A stretch of DNA of 64,000 nt, taken from NCBI RefSeq assembly GCF_933775445.1, contig NC_065877.1, positions 2,852,001 through 2,916,000 of the forward strand, written 5' to 3'. Positions 10,026-21,692 of this stretch are shown here, in pieces. The first letter of the stretch is position 1. Each line of letters starts with the position of its first letter. Source of the DNA: Argentina anserina (lineage: Eukaryota > Streptophyta > Magnoliopsida > Rosales > Rosaceae). Position numbers and translations under genes: made by a program. The notes under the pieces are model-generated. The model was not told the DNA's origin, made no database searches, and worked only from the letters and a program-made list of their open reading frames with translations.

Positions 10026-10439
10026 GTTTTTACAGATCAGTCATCGTTGTTCTGGTTTTTAGTATTGGGTTTGTAAGAGTTGAAGCAAATGCCATGGAGT
10101 ATGGTGGTGGTGCCGTGGAGGCAAGATGTCGCTGCTTCGACCATGCCAGGATGTCGAGGACAATGAATTCGTAGCCTGAAAGTCTGGGCATCAAGGTGAG
10201 GGAGAAGTTGATGAGGAGATCGACGGAGGGTGGTGTCGGTGCTTGAGTAGACAGAGGTGATGCTAGTTCCAAAAGAGGGCGGCGGGTTTGATTTGGAAAA
10301 TAGACAACTTAATCATAGAAGATGACGAAGAGAAAATATATTATTAGGGTTTCTGTTTTGACAATTGTTTTTTTTTAATTATAAAGTTTAGAGTATAATT
10401 CTTTAATTATTGAATACATTGTTTTTCTTTAAAAACTGT

Positions 10440-12990
10440 TTCAGATAATTTAAAAATAACTAAAAGTCTATGAAAGGACACGTGACACATCTGTAATCAC
10501 CCCCACCTCATTTTGTGTTTTATTTTTCAATTCATTTCACACAATTAAAAACTCTTTAAAAAAACTTCCATGAAAATTACTATGCGCTCTCAATAACGCA
10601 CTATATCTACTCATGTAACATTTTGCGGATAATTAAATTCGGCTAACATGGTGTTTTTTGGAATAATTGAGAAATAAAGAGTTAATTGTGTGGATCGAGA
10701 CCCAAACGTTAGCAAAAGCTGATAAATTTTATACCATAAATATAGAATACTATTGTGATGATATCCTACCGTTCATTTTTCCAAATTTTATTTCGGCAGT
10801 GTAGTTAAATTGTAAATATATACATTTTCACAAAACAAACTATAAAGGTTATGCAACATTAGTCGCCCATTATGATTCCCATGATTAAAAGTCAGAAATG
10901 AATCTTTGACCGTTAGATGTGATCGTCACACTGAAATATGGTTATCGTACGAAATTCACCGCTTTTCATTTTATTTCAGTTTTTGATCTATGCGGTCAAC
11001 CTAAATTAAAACAATATCTTCCTAAAGGGAGCCGTATGCACGGTTGAAACTATTTTAAAATTTTTACATGCGTCAATAAAGCGGCGTATCACAAAAATGT
11101 TGTAATTTTTGGAGAATAGTTTGAGCTTTTGAGCTATATTTTATGATTATACGAAAACTTCTAATCATTTGAAAATAATTAAAAGTCAAAGAAAAGACAA
11201 GTGGCGCATCTGTGGCCACCCATTTGTCCACCTCATTTTGTATTTGATTTTTCAATTAATTTCCCAACATTAAAAACTCTTTAAAAATAGCTCAGCTGCC
11301 TAGAAAATTCCACAAAAATTACTACACACTGTAAGTGATGTGCTCTATCTACCCATATTAAATTTTGGGTATAATAATATACGGTTAACACATCCTTCCT
11401 TAAGAATAAATAAAAAATAAAAAGCTAATCGGGTGGATCGAGACCCACACGTTAGCAAAAAATGATGAATTTTCTACCACAGCTATAGTAAACTATGGCA
11501 ATGATATCCTACGGTTGATTTTTCCAAATTTTATTTTGGTAGTGTGGTTAGTTTGTAAACATATACATTTTCACAAAACAAACTATAAACGTTATGCAAC
11601 ATTAGTCACCACGTTGTGATTCCCATGATTAAAAGTTGGAAAATAAAAACTTCGACCGTTAGATGTGATCGTCACACTGAAATATGGTTATTATACAAAA
11701 TTCACCGATTTTCGTCTTAGTCGGTTCTTGATCTACGCGGTCAACCTTAATTAACATAATACCTCCCTAAAGGGAGCCATGTGCACCGTTGAAACTATTT
11801 AAAATTTTCACATGCATCAATAGAGCGGCTTATCACGAGACCATGATAATTTTCGGAAAATTGTTTGAGCTTCGAAGCTATTTTATATGATTATAAGAAG
11901 ACTTAAGATCATTTGAAAATAGTTAAAAATCAAAGAAATGACACGTGGCACGTATGTAGTTACCCATTTGTCTACCTCATTTTGTGTTTAATTTTTCAAT
12001 TGATTTCGCGACTTTAAACACTCTTTAAAAATAGCACAGGTGCCCGAAAAATTCTGCCAAAATTAATGCGCACTCTGAGTGACGTGTTATCTATTTATAT
12101 TAAATTTTGTGGATAATTATATTTAGGTACACAACCGCCCTAGGAAGAAATGAGAAATAAAGAGCTAATCATGTAGATCAATACCCAAACATTAGCGAAA
12201 ATTGATGAATTTTGTACCATGGCTATAGTATACTGTGATAACGATATCCTACGGTTGTTTTTTGCAAATTTTATTTCAATTTTATTGTTAGTTTGTAAGC
12301 ATGTACATTTGCACAAAACAACCATATTTCGCGAGACTAAAATTCACAAAATGAAACTTTGACCGTTGGATATAATTGGCACAATAAAGTATGGCTACAG
12401 TACGAAATTCACCAATTATCGTTTTCTTTCAGGTTTCGATCTACGATGAATATACTACCTCTATAAAAGGAGCCGTGTGCACAATTAAAACTATTAAAAA
12501 AATTTATATGTGTAAATAGAACGGGTAATCATGAGATTGTGATAATTTTTGTAGAATATTATAAGCATCGAATCTATTTTTTATGATTATAAGAAAATTT
12601 CATATTATTTAAAAAAATAAAAGTCAAACAATGAACACATGGCGCGTCTAAAGCCACATATCCACCTCATTTTTTGTTTGTTTTTTCAATTAATTTCGCA
12701 AGAATCACAACTTTAAAAACTTTTTAAAAATAGCTCAGGTGCCCGAAAAAATCCATAAAAATTACCATGTGCTCTCAGTGACACGTTCTATCTGCTCATG
12801 TTAAATTTTGTGGATAGTTATTTTCGAGTAATACAACCGTCCTTATTAAAAATAAAAAATCTCAAGAAATAAATAGTTAATCGTGTGGATCAAGACTCAA
12901 ATATTAGCGAAACTGATGCATTTTCTACCACGATTTTACTATGATGGCGATATCTTGCAGTTAAATTTTCCAAAGTTTATTTCGATGTAA
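10440..12990. repeat. ~740-bp tandem repeat, about 3.5 copies, within the MULE
   Basis: The phrase tggatcgagacccaaacgtt and its variants recur at 10691, 11434, 12174 and 12886 (spacings 743, 740, 712). Other phrases repeat in the same order: the aaagtcaaagaaa...acacgtggc block at about 10460, 11180, 11925 and 12615, and gaccgttagatgtgatcgtcacactgaaatatggtta in each full copy. Copies differ by many substitutions, more in the last one. No coding potential is conserved between units. Confidence 0.85.
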
Positions 12991-14900
12991 ATATATAAAA
13001 TGACTTGTTTTAGTTATTTTTTAGAAAGGGATTTAATCATAGGATTTTACAACACCATAAATTTGAAGAACTCAACAATTGAATTCATAGATAGAATTTA
13101 ATAGTAAAGCTATGACACATTTGCCAGCTCCGTTTGTTCTTGATGCGCTTTTTGAGCTTGACACCTTCGATAGTCAACAAGCATATCCGTAGTCAGAATT
13201 TAACCTCATCTTTATTGATTTCTATTGGTTTCATTGCCAACTCAAAACCAACTAAATTTTAAACGTGTAACCAGAAACCCTTTCATTTTCTCTATATTTC
13301 TTCCTCCTCTGTTCCTCTCTAACACGCTTATGACAAAAATCCATTCTGAATTTCTATGACCTGCTCCAACAAATATTAATTGAAATTTACAAACTTTACT
13401 ACAAGTCAAATTAATAACATAAAATAGAAATGGACCGAAAATGTGGTTCATGAGTTTATTGGCACTACCAGTTCTCTGCTGCCAATTGTTTCTGCTTCCT
13501 CTGCCACTCTGCACATGATCAGCAGACTCATCTAATGTATGTATGTTTATGACACCATGAACATCAAGATTACTGCTGTATATATTTTTTTATGTATGAA
13601 TTGAATTCAGTGAGGCAGTGCCACACTGCCAGGGTGCTCCAAACAAAGACCATGATACAATATTTCATGAGATTATTGTATTACTGATAAGGGAAATAAA
13701 ATTTTTGATTGGTTTTTGACAGAGCATGAGCTTATACTGTATGTGTGATAGACCATGATACAATATTTCATGAGATTATTGTTCATAAGATAAGGGTAAT
13801 AAGTTTTTCAAATTTAAAACACACCTCACTACATCCTTTTCGTAGCTTCTAAAGACAGTGCAGCATCTTTGAGACGAGGTGCTGGCCAACCTGCGTTCCC
13901 TGCAATCAAGATCACTCTTATCGATCTTTACATTCTCAAAAAAGAAAGAACTACAAGAAAGGAAGAGGTTAATTACAAGACAAAGGTGGAGTGGTTGACA
14001 ATTGACTCAAGTAGCACATGCGGCACCGAAACAATACTTGCTCATGAAGTAAGTAGAATATGCCTATGAATTCCATGACCAGGGCATGATCTTTTATAAC
14101 AACTGCAGTTTGGCAATTGATTCCATTTTTCACCGACCTGTACACGGTACACATTAACCAACCCATATTATAATCAATTACTTGGAATGACAACCTATTG
14201 TGTATGTCATATATGATTTATTAAGAAATTATTGGCTTACCGGTCCAGATTCCTCTTTTCTTTCTCAGCCCATACCTTCAACATATCCCTGGTATTGTGT
14301 TTGCAGTATCCCTTTTTGTATCGGCGGTCTCCTTGTTATCACCATATCCCTGGAAATGCAGGTACGTCTCGATGCTTCGCCCCGGATGACCAAGGCTAAG
14401 CAAAGCCAGTTCTCAAAAATCAAAATATGAAACAAATGCATTTTTTGTTGAATTTCAACCAAGATTTGATACAACTTTCAATATTTTCAATATTGGGGAT
14501 AGGTGGAAAACCCAACTCAAGCACCCGATAGGAAAATCTTCAGAATTTCGTAAGAAAAGATTTATAAACATAGCCAATTGACATGCTACCGATATCGATT
14601 ATTAGTTAAATAAACGAAACACCTACTTGCATCTGGGAGTGCGACTTCAATCTGCTTGCAAATCGATTGGATCCCAAGTTCTCAACCCAGATCACAGTCG
14701 AGAAAGTCACCTCCACCGAGTTCAACTCACTGCGTTGAGGCCAGATTAGGCTGCGAAAGGATAAATCTCACCTAACCCACTTCTCTTCAATTCAGATTTC
14801 ACCCAGAAGAGATATAATCTCGTTTCTCTTTTTCTCTTGTTAACGCCGTCGACTGGGGTTTACAAAAAAGTAAAACAACAATCTACTGTTTTTGTCCAGG
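12991..14900. other. Right part of the Mutator-like element, no gene recognised
   Basis: Mixed AT-rich DNA. A 34-bp phrase (gaccatgatacaatatttcatgagattattgt) occurs at about 13649 and again at about 13751. Short ORFs at 13869-14069 and 14200-14430 match nothing I know. A GC-richer stretch at 14640-14800 could be a further captured piece. Confidence 0.4.
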
Positions 14901-14965
14901 CAGCAGTTTCAACGGTCACGATGCCCCGTGTATAAACACGGCCCGTGTACCGAATAAGTTTCGTA

Positions 14966-14974
14966 TATAGTTTC
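14966..14974. repeat. 9-bp target site duplication, right (tatagtttc)
   Basis: Right-hand partner of 9585-9593. The interrupted F-box pseudogene resumes at 14975 and fades by about 15000. Confidence 0.85.
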
Positions 14975-14999
14975 AGTCAAGGGACAACTAACCTGCGAT

Positions 15000-16339
15000 T
15001 TTGAGCTAGAGCAGACCAAATAAAATATTTAATGTTGACTAGCAATTTCAATTTGTTTTATTTTTAATAATGCTCATTTGGAGTGAGTGTAGTGGGTTTT
15101 GGCCTTGCATCACTTGTACTTAGGTAACACTTCTGTGTGCTTTCTCTAGTTCAAGTGCAGTAGTAGGTAGCGACTGTTTAGGGTGGATTTGTATCATTTG
15201 CACGATCCTTATGATCGTTTGAGCCTCATGTATTGACTTATGCCAAATGAATTCGTTTCATTTCCCTATTTTTTTTAATAGAGCAATTTCAAGTTTTTAA
15301 CTCTTATGATCGAACAAATATGTTCATTAGCATTTTCAACTCAATCTCATGACGAGTTACCCATTCAGTCTTTTATATTAACAATAAATTAGCAAATTTT
15401 CTTACATGCTCCCAGAATACGCGAGTAATTAACCACCTGATCAAGCTCACAATTTTTTTTCCCATCAATTTGTAGGGTTCTATATTTTCACAACGGTTCA
15501 TGAACTGTTTAACCATGTAAAACATGCTTCAAAAGGATGAACCCGTACCACGGTAATACACATTAAAGCTGAAATTGGACTACCGAATTTTCAAACGGCT
15601 CAACATCTTTGGAAAATTAATGTTCAGGGTGCTCTACAACAATTAATTACTAGAAACGGGAAAGAGGGAAGAGAAAAGTTCCGGCTCTGTTGTTTTGTGA
15701 AAAGCAAAGCCAATAGTTTAACGAGAGATGATTTAGAGCACTAACGAACACTTGCACTTACTCTAAAATGACATGTAAGATCGCATTGAATACTTTTTTT
15801 TATTATACTAAAAGGAGGAAACTAACTCTATGAAATACCACTTTTTTTGTGCACCACTATACCACTTTTTCACACACACACACATATATATATATGATTG
15901 TATGTGGTATGTAAAGTTATTTATTTTGGTCTTTCGGGTGTAGAAATTTTTTTTCATAACATGTTAGTACCATTTAATCTAGTGACATAGTTTCTCTTTA
16001 TTGAGAAAAATGTCGTGAGGTTAGCCCACAAACTCGTGGTTCTAGCATTTGTTTAGCCGATCAAAACAAAATTTCTTTCGGTAGTGAAATTTCGTTCGGG
16101 CTGTACACTGGCCCGTTCTTATGACTTACAAACTCGTTTTACGGTTCTAGCATTGGCCCAAAACTTACTTACAACCTGATTGGGTGGTTGGCCCAAAAGC
16201 TTAAACAAATCTTCGGGTACCCCACAGTCTGTACTCTGTAGTGAACCTGTTCTTCTTTGCCCCAGTCAGAGATGGAACAAAGTCAGTTCTTTGGTACGAG
16301 TCTTTCAGAAGCTCTGGGCAAGTCGCATGTTGAAGAAAA
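15000..16339. other. Intergenic region upstream of the folate-receptor-like gene
   Basis: AT-rich, with homopolymer runs and a short (ca)n/(ta)n tract at about 15868-15896. The phrase acaaactcgt followed by ggttctagcatt occurs twice (16028 and 16127). From about 16150 the DNA presumably holds promoter and leader of the next gene. No ORF of interest. Confidence 0.4.
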
Positions 16340-16786
16340 ATGGGTGTTGTGTCTCTGATTTTGCTGCTCCTTATCAGTTCCTCCGTCCCTCTTTCATCAG
16401 GTAACTATATAACTTTCTTATTTGGATTTTACAAGATTTATGATTCCTTAAACTCCTAGTTGTTGATCTTCTTCATTATGGTAAACGTATTCCTTGAAAT
16501 TTCAGATAATACTTGTATGCTTTTGTGGAGTATGTTCGCTCCTTTCTTATGATTTGTTTGGCTTAGTGTTTTTGAAGTGAAGTTTAGTTTCACATTCTGC
16601 ATCCATTGAACCGAATCAGTTTGACAAATTGAAATCAATTACATCATGACTCTAAATCTTGTTTTGCTATGGGTTAGTTGAAGACTGATGCTTTGCATTT
16701 GAATACTGCCTAGCTTAAGTTATAAATGTATTCGTTCCAACCCAAGTTAGAAAGCACTCTTCTTTATCATTGAACTAGTTGCAAAA

Positions 16787-16822
<36 letters not shown>

Positions 16823-18926
16823 AAACTAAAGAATCACTAGGTAGCTGGCAATGGAACCCTTATTTTTTTCTTTAAAGAAAAATCACTGCGGCTTTACATG
16901 AGAACTGCAATGTCTTTTTTCAGTTTCTTTCTGCTTCTGGTTCATTAGGTCTTACATAAAGTTTTATATGAGACTTAATTCTTGCTAGTAAATGTTTCTG
17001 TTTTAGTTTGAATGCAGGATAGGGTAGAATCAGTTGAGAGGTGAGACTGTCTATATACTACTATTTTATGGTGTTGGTGAAGCCCTGATGGGGAATTTTT
17101 GTGCATATTACTAAAGAAATTGCTTGCTTTTAGAATTGTTTGCTGATAAGAATTTAAAATAATATTTTTGCGAGCCCTCTGTTTCCTGTTCTTATTAATG
17201 ATCAGCAATTACATTTTTCTTTTGGAATTGACCTTTATCAGTGTTGGTTTTTCACTCTGATGTATAATTGTATATCCTCCTTGGTGTATTTCTCAAAATA
17301 TACTGTTTAAATCTGTCTCGTTGCAGGTAGAACTGGAGGAGTATGAATTTCCCAAGGCAGTCGTTTTCCTCCATTCTCTTCGGAGGGCAACCCCCTAAAC
17401 GGGTGAGCAAGGGACCCAAGGATCTGACCTTATGTCGGGTGTTTCGCAAAAGAACATGTTGTGATGTAGCCCAGACACATCCCGCACTGTTAGCCATTAG
17501 AAAGTTGGCTTCAACAGGGGAAGCCAGCTCAGAGTGCTTACAATTATGGGAATTGCTGGAATGTTCCATTTGCGACCCACGCATTGGTGTGCAGCAAGGG
17601 CCTCCAGTTATATGTGCCTCTTTTTGTGACACTCTTTACTGCTTGTGCTGAGGCTTACTACTCGACGGATTCTATAACACAGGTATGTGCCTGAGTTCTT
17701 ATAAGCCTAGGAATTTGGTTACAATCATATGTTTGATAGCCAGTAATAATTGACGTATGGCTGCTTCGATACAATTAAGTGATATATGACTAAACATATC
17801 TTCTTCCAAATGCATAAGAAAAATGCTTTGTCTCATTAATTATTTTCAGCCAGGTTCTTGCACCATGTGGAGAGAATGATTATGTTTGCGGTAGGGCCTC
17901 TGAATGGATCCACAATGGCACCGAGTTCTGCCAGGCTGCGGGGTTCGCTGGTAAAGATGAAATTTCCCATAGCCTGGAAGAAAGATTCTGCTATGGTGGT
18001 AAAGCCAGTCTTGATTTGATTGCTGATTCATGGAAGGGCTCACATTCTGGAGTGCCCCAGAGAGTTAAGAGCTTGAGGTTGCTGGAGGAATTTCAACAGA
18101 TTGTGAGAAAAATGCCATTTAGTGAACAAGTTTCATGGGCTGTGGGAGGACTTGTTCTTACAGCAGGCCTGTTGTTTGTAATGTTTGGCGCTCTCTTTAC
18201 TCCTAATATGAGATCAACTTTCATTCTGGTATTCCTTAAGTTCTTATCCTCTTTGTGAGTTTTGATCATTGTGCATTTGTGACATTTGATGGTCTCCACA
18301 TTCTCTCTTTTTTTTCATAAGTTATATGTCAAGAAGTTTCTACTTAGTTGTTTCCATCCATATACTGTGAATTTCTGAATATAGGTATCAAGTTCTGTAT
18401 GATTGGAATACATTCATTTAATGAATTTTAGTAGGGTGTTTCGGGAATAAAGACCTGTTCTTTTGTCCTGTGTTGACGTTTTTTTTTAAATGAAAATGTT
18501 CTTGATGACCTTTAGAAGAAAAGATGAATATCATGTCTCTAAAAGCAGCTGATGCGGCAGTTCATTGTACTCTTAAGCAACTAATTTGTAATTGTGCACA
18601 AAACTGGTCGACGAAGCATTTGGGATTCATACCTTTTCCTCTTTATAGGTGAAATAGAACTATCTTGACTCCCAGATTAAATTCTTGATTGATTGAGCTT
18701 AAATGAGCTAAGCATAGTTATCTGTTTTTAGTTTAGTACCTGGATGTTTCTTTCCGCTCCCTTTATTCTGCTTCTGATCTTATATTCGTTGTAACTGTGG
18801 CTCTGCAGCAAGAGGAAAAGTCATAATCAGCTGTACAAACAAGCCGTTATACAACGTACTACAAAGAAACATGAAGCCAAGAATCAGAAATTAGCTGTTG
18901 CTCATTTGAATAGGAAAGCCAAGTAA
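16340..18926 (+). pseudogene. Folate-receptor-like membrane protein gene, apparently broken
   Basis: Inferred exons 16340-16400, 17327-17682, 17854-18254 and 18809-18926, all with GT-AG borders. Exon 1 encodes a signal peptide (MGVVSLILLLLISSSVPLSS). Exon 2 carries the plant folate-receptor-like core: LCRVFRKRTCC, TGEASSECLQLWELLECSIC and GPPVICASFC. Exon 3 has QVLAPCGENDYVCGRASEW, NGTEFC and a transmembrane segment (WAVGGLVLTAGLLFVMFGAL). Exon 4 is a basic tail. Exon 2 has three lesions: TGA at about 17343 where a conserved Cys is expected, a 1-base loss near 17388 and a 2-base loss near 17640. The two losses together restore the exon frame. Either a recent pseudogene or assembly errors. An Arabidopsis homologue, as I recall, is At5g27830. 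Confidence 0.75.
16788..16820. repeat. (AAT)n microsatellite in intron 1 of the folate-receptor-like gene
   Basis: About nine aat/ata units followed by aaat repeats. Confidence 0.8.
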
Positions 18927-20074
18927 AAGTTGAATGTGAATTTGTTTTCTCAGATGATATTTAGTTGTGTCAAATAACAGAAGATGTATCAATATATTGT
19001 TACAACGTTTTTGTGCTATTTGTTTTCTGGCTATAATTTAAGAATTTGAAGTACTCAATTTCAGTTTTTGATTCATCTTTGAAGATCATGATACAAGTTT
19101 CAATTAGTCTGTCTCCTGTTCAGCAGCTGGATACAAACATTGATTATATCCTACTCAACACGACTCACTTCTAACAAAACTTATAAGAAAGGAATTCTCT
19201 AAATACTCCATTTACATGTAATCAGGCTTCTCTGTCACCCTTCCATCTTTTAATGGTTTTTCATCAGATGAATCAACCTTAATTTGATGAGCCTTCTTTC
19301 ATTTTGTATGCACAAATTCAACAAACTTAACCATTTTTGCTTTACATGATTTTTATTTTGCACTTGCTACGCTGCCTACACGTGATGGTACATAAGGGAT
19401 GGGTGTTGTAACGATCCATTTTTGTTGAACGAATACTTTCATACAACAGTTACTTGGTCAACCATAGTACCGTACCATTAAAAGCGTTCACTACTGAATC
19501 AAGGTCATTCATTCATTTTACCACCGCCACTAACGGTGAGTCGATTACCCATCTGCAAAGGCATTATGCCATTTCATCTTGTTGTATGACTTTCTTACGA
19601 AATTTTCGTATTCAAATTAGGACAAATTATAAAAAAATATCATTTCTCAATTTATATTAGAAAAAAATCATTATTTATGACTTAATTATTAAAATATCAT
19701 CAAAATTAGAAAAAATCATTTTAAAAATATTTTCTAGACTGTTTGTCTATTCTCACTCTTTTTTTTTCCTTCTTTTTTCTAATTTCAGCCATAACTTTCT
19801 CGTCTGACGATAGATTTTGACGAAACTGGTACCGTTAGAAAGATCTCACTCCCCTCTTTCATTTGATATACTACCCACTTCGAATCGACCAACCATACAA
19901 GGCGCAACAACCATCGCAAAGGGTTGCCGCCATCGATGACGGTGCTCCGAGCAATTACAGCGAAACCGAAGCTCAAGGTTCCCTAATTCTAGCTATTATC
20001 TTCATTCTGAGCATACCTATACCAATCTCATTTGAATTTTAACAAAATTTCGCATATTTTCACATTTCCTCTCG
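18927..20074. other. Intergenic DNA with a possible LTR start
   Basis: No gene seen. At about 19408 tgtaacgatccatttttg resembles the first bases of the gypsy LTRs in this window (TGTAACGACC), but no matching end or further LTR similarity is visible. 19640-19740 is very AT-rich. Confidence 0.3.
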
Positions 20075-20995
20075 GCATGTCACACATACTGTCACAACCA
20101 CTGTTACACTACCTGTCACATCTACTGTCACAACCGTTATCACACATGCTGTCACAGAACCTGTCACACTATCTATTTACACTAACTGTCACAACCTCTG
20201 TCACACTACATGTCACACTATCTGTCACAACCTCAGTCACACCCGCTATCACACTACTTATCTCACCCACTGTCACACCGCCTATCACACTACCTGTCAC
20301 AGCCTATGTACCTATCACACTTATTGTCACACCCCATGTCACACTACCTATCACAACCCCTGTCACAACTCTTGTCACACTATCTGTCACATCATTTTTG
20401 TGTGACTATGTTGTGAAAAGAAAAAGAAAAGAAAAGGAAGAAGAAGAAGATGATGATGAAGAAGAAAATGACTAGAAATAACAAACTTTTGTGATCTTGA
20501 ACTAATACATATTGACACTTTATGTTGTAGTATAGACACCGCCAATCAGACTGTCTATCACACATGCTGTCACACCTCCTATCACACCCGTTGTCACACC
20601 TGCTATCACACATGTTGTCACACTTGTTTTCACACTACCTATCACATATGCTGACACATTGGTTGTCACACACACTATCACACCCATTGTCACACTGTTT
20701 TATGTGACTATGTTATGATAAGAAGAAGAAGTAGAAAAAAATGACTAGTAAATAATGAACCTTTGTCTATTATGTGATCTTGAATTTCTCAAATAAACTC
20801 ATATGATCAAAATATTGACAATAATGTGATGTCACAACTCCAGCCACACTACCTATTACATTACCACTACATATCACACTTGTTATCACATTAGCTATCA
20901 CATTGCCTATCACATTACCTATCACACTATCTATCACAATAGAAATTTGTGTGACAGGTAGTGTGATAGGTAATGTGATAGCTAGTGTGACAACA
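20075..20995. repeat. 12-bp minisatellite (ctgtcacactac family), three blocks
   Basis: Degenerate 12-bp units such as ctgtcacactac, ctatcacacatg and ctgtcacaaccg fill 20075-20400, 20545-20700 and 20825-20940. After a short spacer the units appear in reverse complement (gtgtgacaggtagtgtgat...) at about 20951-20992, so the last block folds into a long hairpin. Blocks one and two are each followed by a similar tail (tgtgactatgtt..aaaagaagaa), so a larger unit was duplicated too. An ORF at 20032-20475 encodes the repeat as a Thr/Val-rich protein with an acidic tail; I regard it as fortuitous. Confidence 0.85.
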
Positions 20996-21113
20996 ATTTT
21001 CTAAAAACTGCTCCCACATTCCAAACCATCTCTCTCAATCTCAATTTCTCATACCCAATTACCCCAAACCCTACACACAAATCCGACTGAGATTTTGGCT
21101 TCTCCGATAACGC

Positions 21114-21455
21114 ATGGCTTCTCTGAAGCTCATCTCCTCCTCCTCCTCGTTCAGGTCCCGCAACTTTGATCTCTCTCGTCGCCCCAAACCCAAACCCTCC
21201 CATCCTTCTTCTTCTTCCTCCGCCACCAATCAAACCCCAAACAACACTTCTACCTGTTACATTAACACGACCAGTCCCGCGCCGATGACCGTCGACGGCC
21301 TCTTCAGCGACGTCTACAACAACACTCTTCCCCCGGCCGATGCCCAGATAACTATGATGGACACCGCCGGCATGCAAATCAAGTCCTCCTCCGCGCCGAG
21401 GCCAAAGACAGTGGATGAGGTGCGACGCAAATTCAAAGAAAATGACGATTTGTAA
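21114..21455 (+). CDS. Small protein of unknown function (113 aa)
   Basis: ATG in a good plant context (cgcATGGCT) after a leader-like sequence. The N-terminus (MASLKLISSSSSFRSRNFDL) is rich in Ser and basic residues, like a chloroplast transit peptide. The rest has MTVDGLFSDVY, ADAQITMMDTAG and APRPKTVDEVRRKF. PKTVDEV recalls a short conserved motif of ABI5/AREB-type bZIP factors, but no basic-leucine zipper is present and the match is weak. It could be a small plastid protein, a truncated gene or a gene fragment; a 3' exon after 21455 is not evident. The opposite-strand ORF at 20982-21377 is a shadow. Confidence 0.4.
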   Translation: MASLKLISSSSSFRSRNFDLSRRPKPKPSHPSSSSSATNQTPNNTSTCYINTTSPAPMTVDGLFSDVYNNTLPPADAQITMMDTAGMQIKSSSAPRPKTVDEVRRKFKENDDL

Positions 21456-21692
21456 AGTTGTAAAAGAAAAGTAGTAATGACATCATGTAATTTTAGCCAA
21501 ATTTCTAGGCAACGGTTAAGAATTTTTGAAATGTGATTTTTTTTCTAATTTTAAAATCTTATTTAATTTTTTTTTAATTTCAAGTGTCAAATATGACATT
21601 TTTATAATAAGCCCTTCAAACTAATCATTTTTCATACAATATATATGCCCTTTTGCGTATGTGTGATGAAAGTACGCTCAGATAGAGCAGAT

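Larger units (their letters stand above)
9594..14965. mobile_element. Mutator-like (Pack-MULE type) non-autonomous element
   Basis: A 5372-bp insertion inside the F-box pseudogene. The left end reads cttattccatacacagcccg and continues to an 18-bp palindrome (cccgtgtataaacacggg). The right end, reverse-complemented, reads cttattcggtacacgggccg and continues to a related palindrome; these form imperfect terminal inverted repeats of about 40 bp. It is flanked by the 9-bp duplication tatagtttc (9585-9593 and 14966-14974), the size made by Mutator-superfamily transposases. No transposase is recognisable. The contents are an RRM gene fragment (about 9858-10025), a tandem array (10440-12990) and unassigned DNA with short ORFs (to 14900). 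Carrying host-gene pieces makes it Pack-MULE-like. Confidence 0.8.

Noticed and set aside
10030..10272. Minus-strand ORF of 80 codons in the Mutator-like element
   Set aside because: No recognisable domain, no start context, and adjacent DNA is a frameshifted captured fragment; could be chance.
20032..20475. 147-aa ORF over the minisatellite, Thr/Val-rich with acidic tail
   Set aside because: It is the direct reading of a 12-bp repeat (a multiple of 3, so one frame stays open) plus a purine-rich tract; other frames over the same DNA are also open.
20075..20995. CRISPR-like array
   Set aside because: Units are contiguous degenerate 12-mers without spacers of constant length, and the genome is a plant nucleus.
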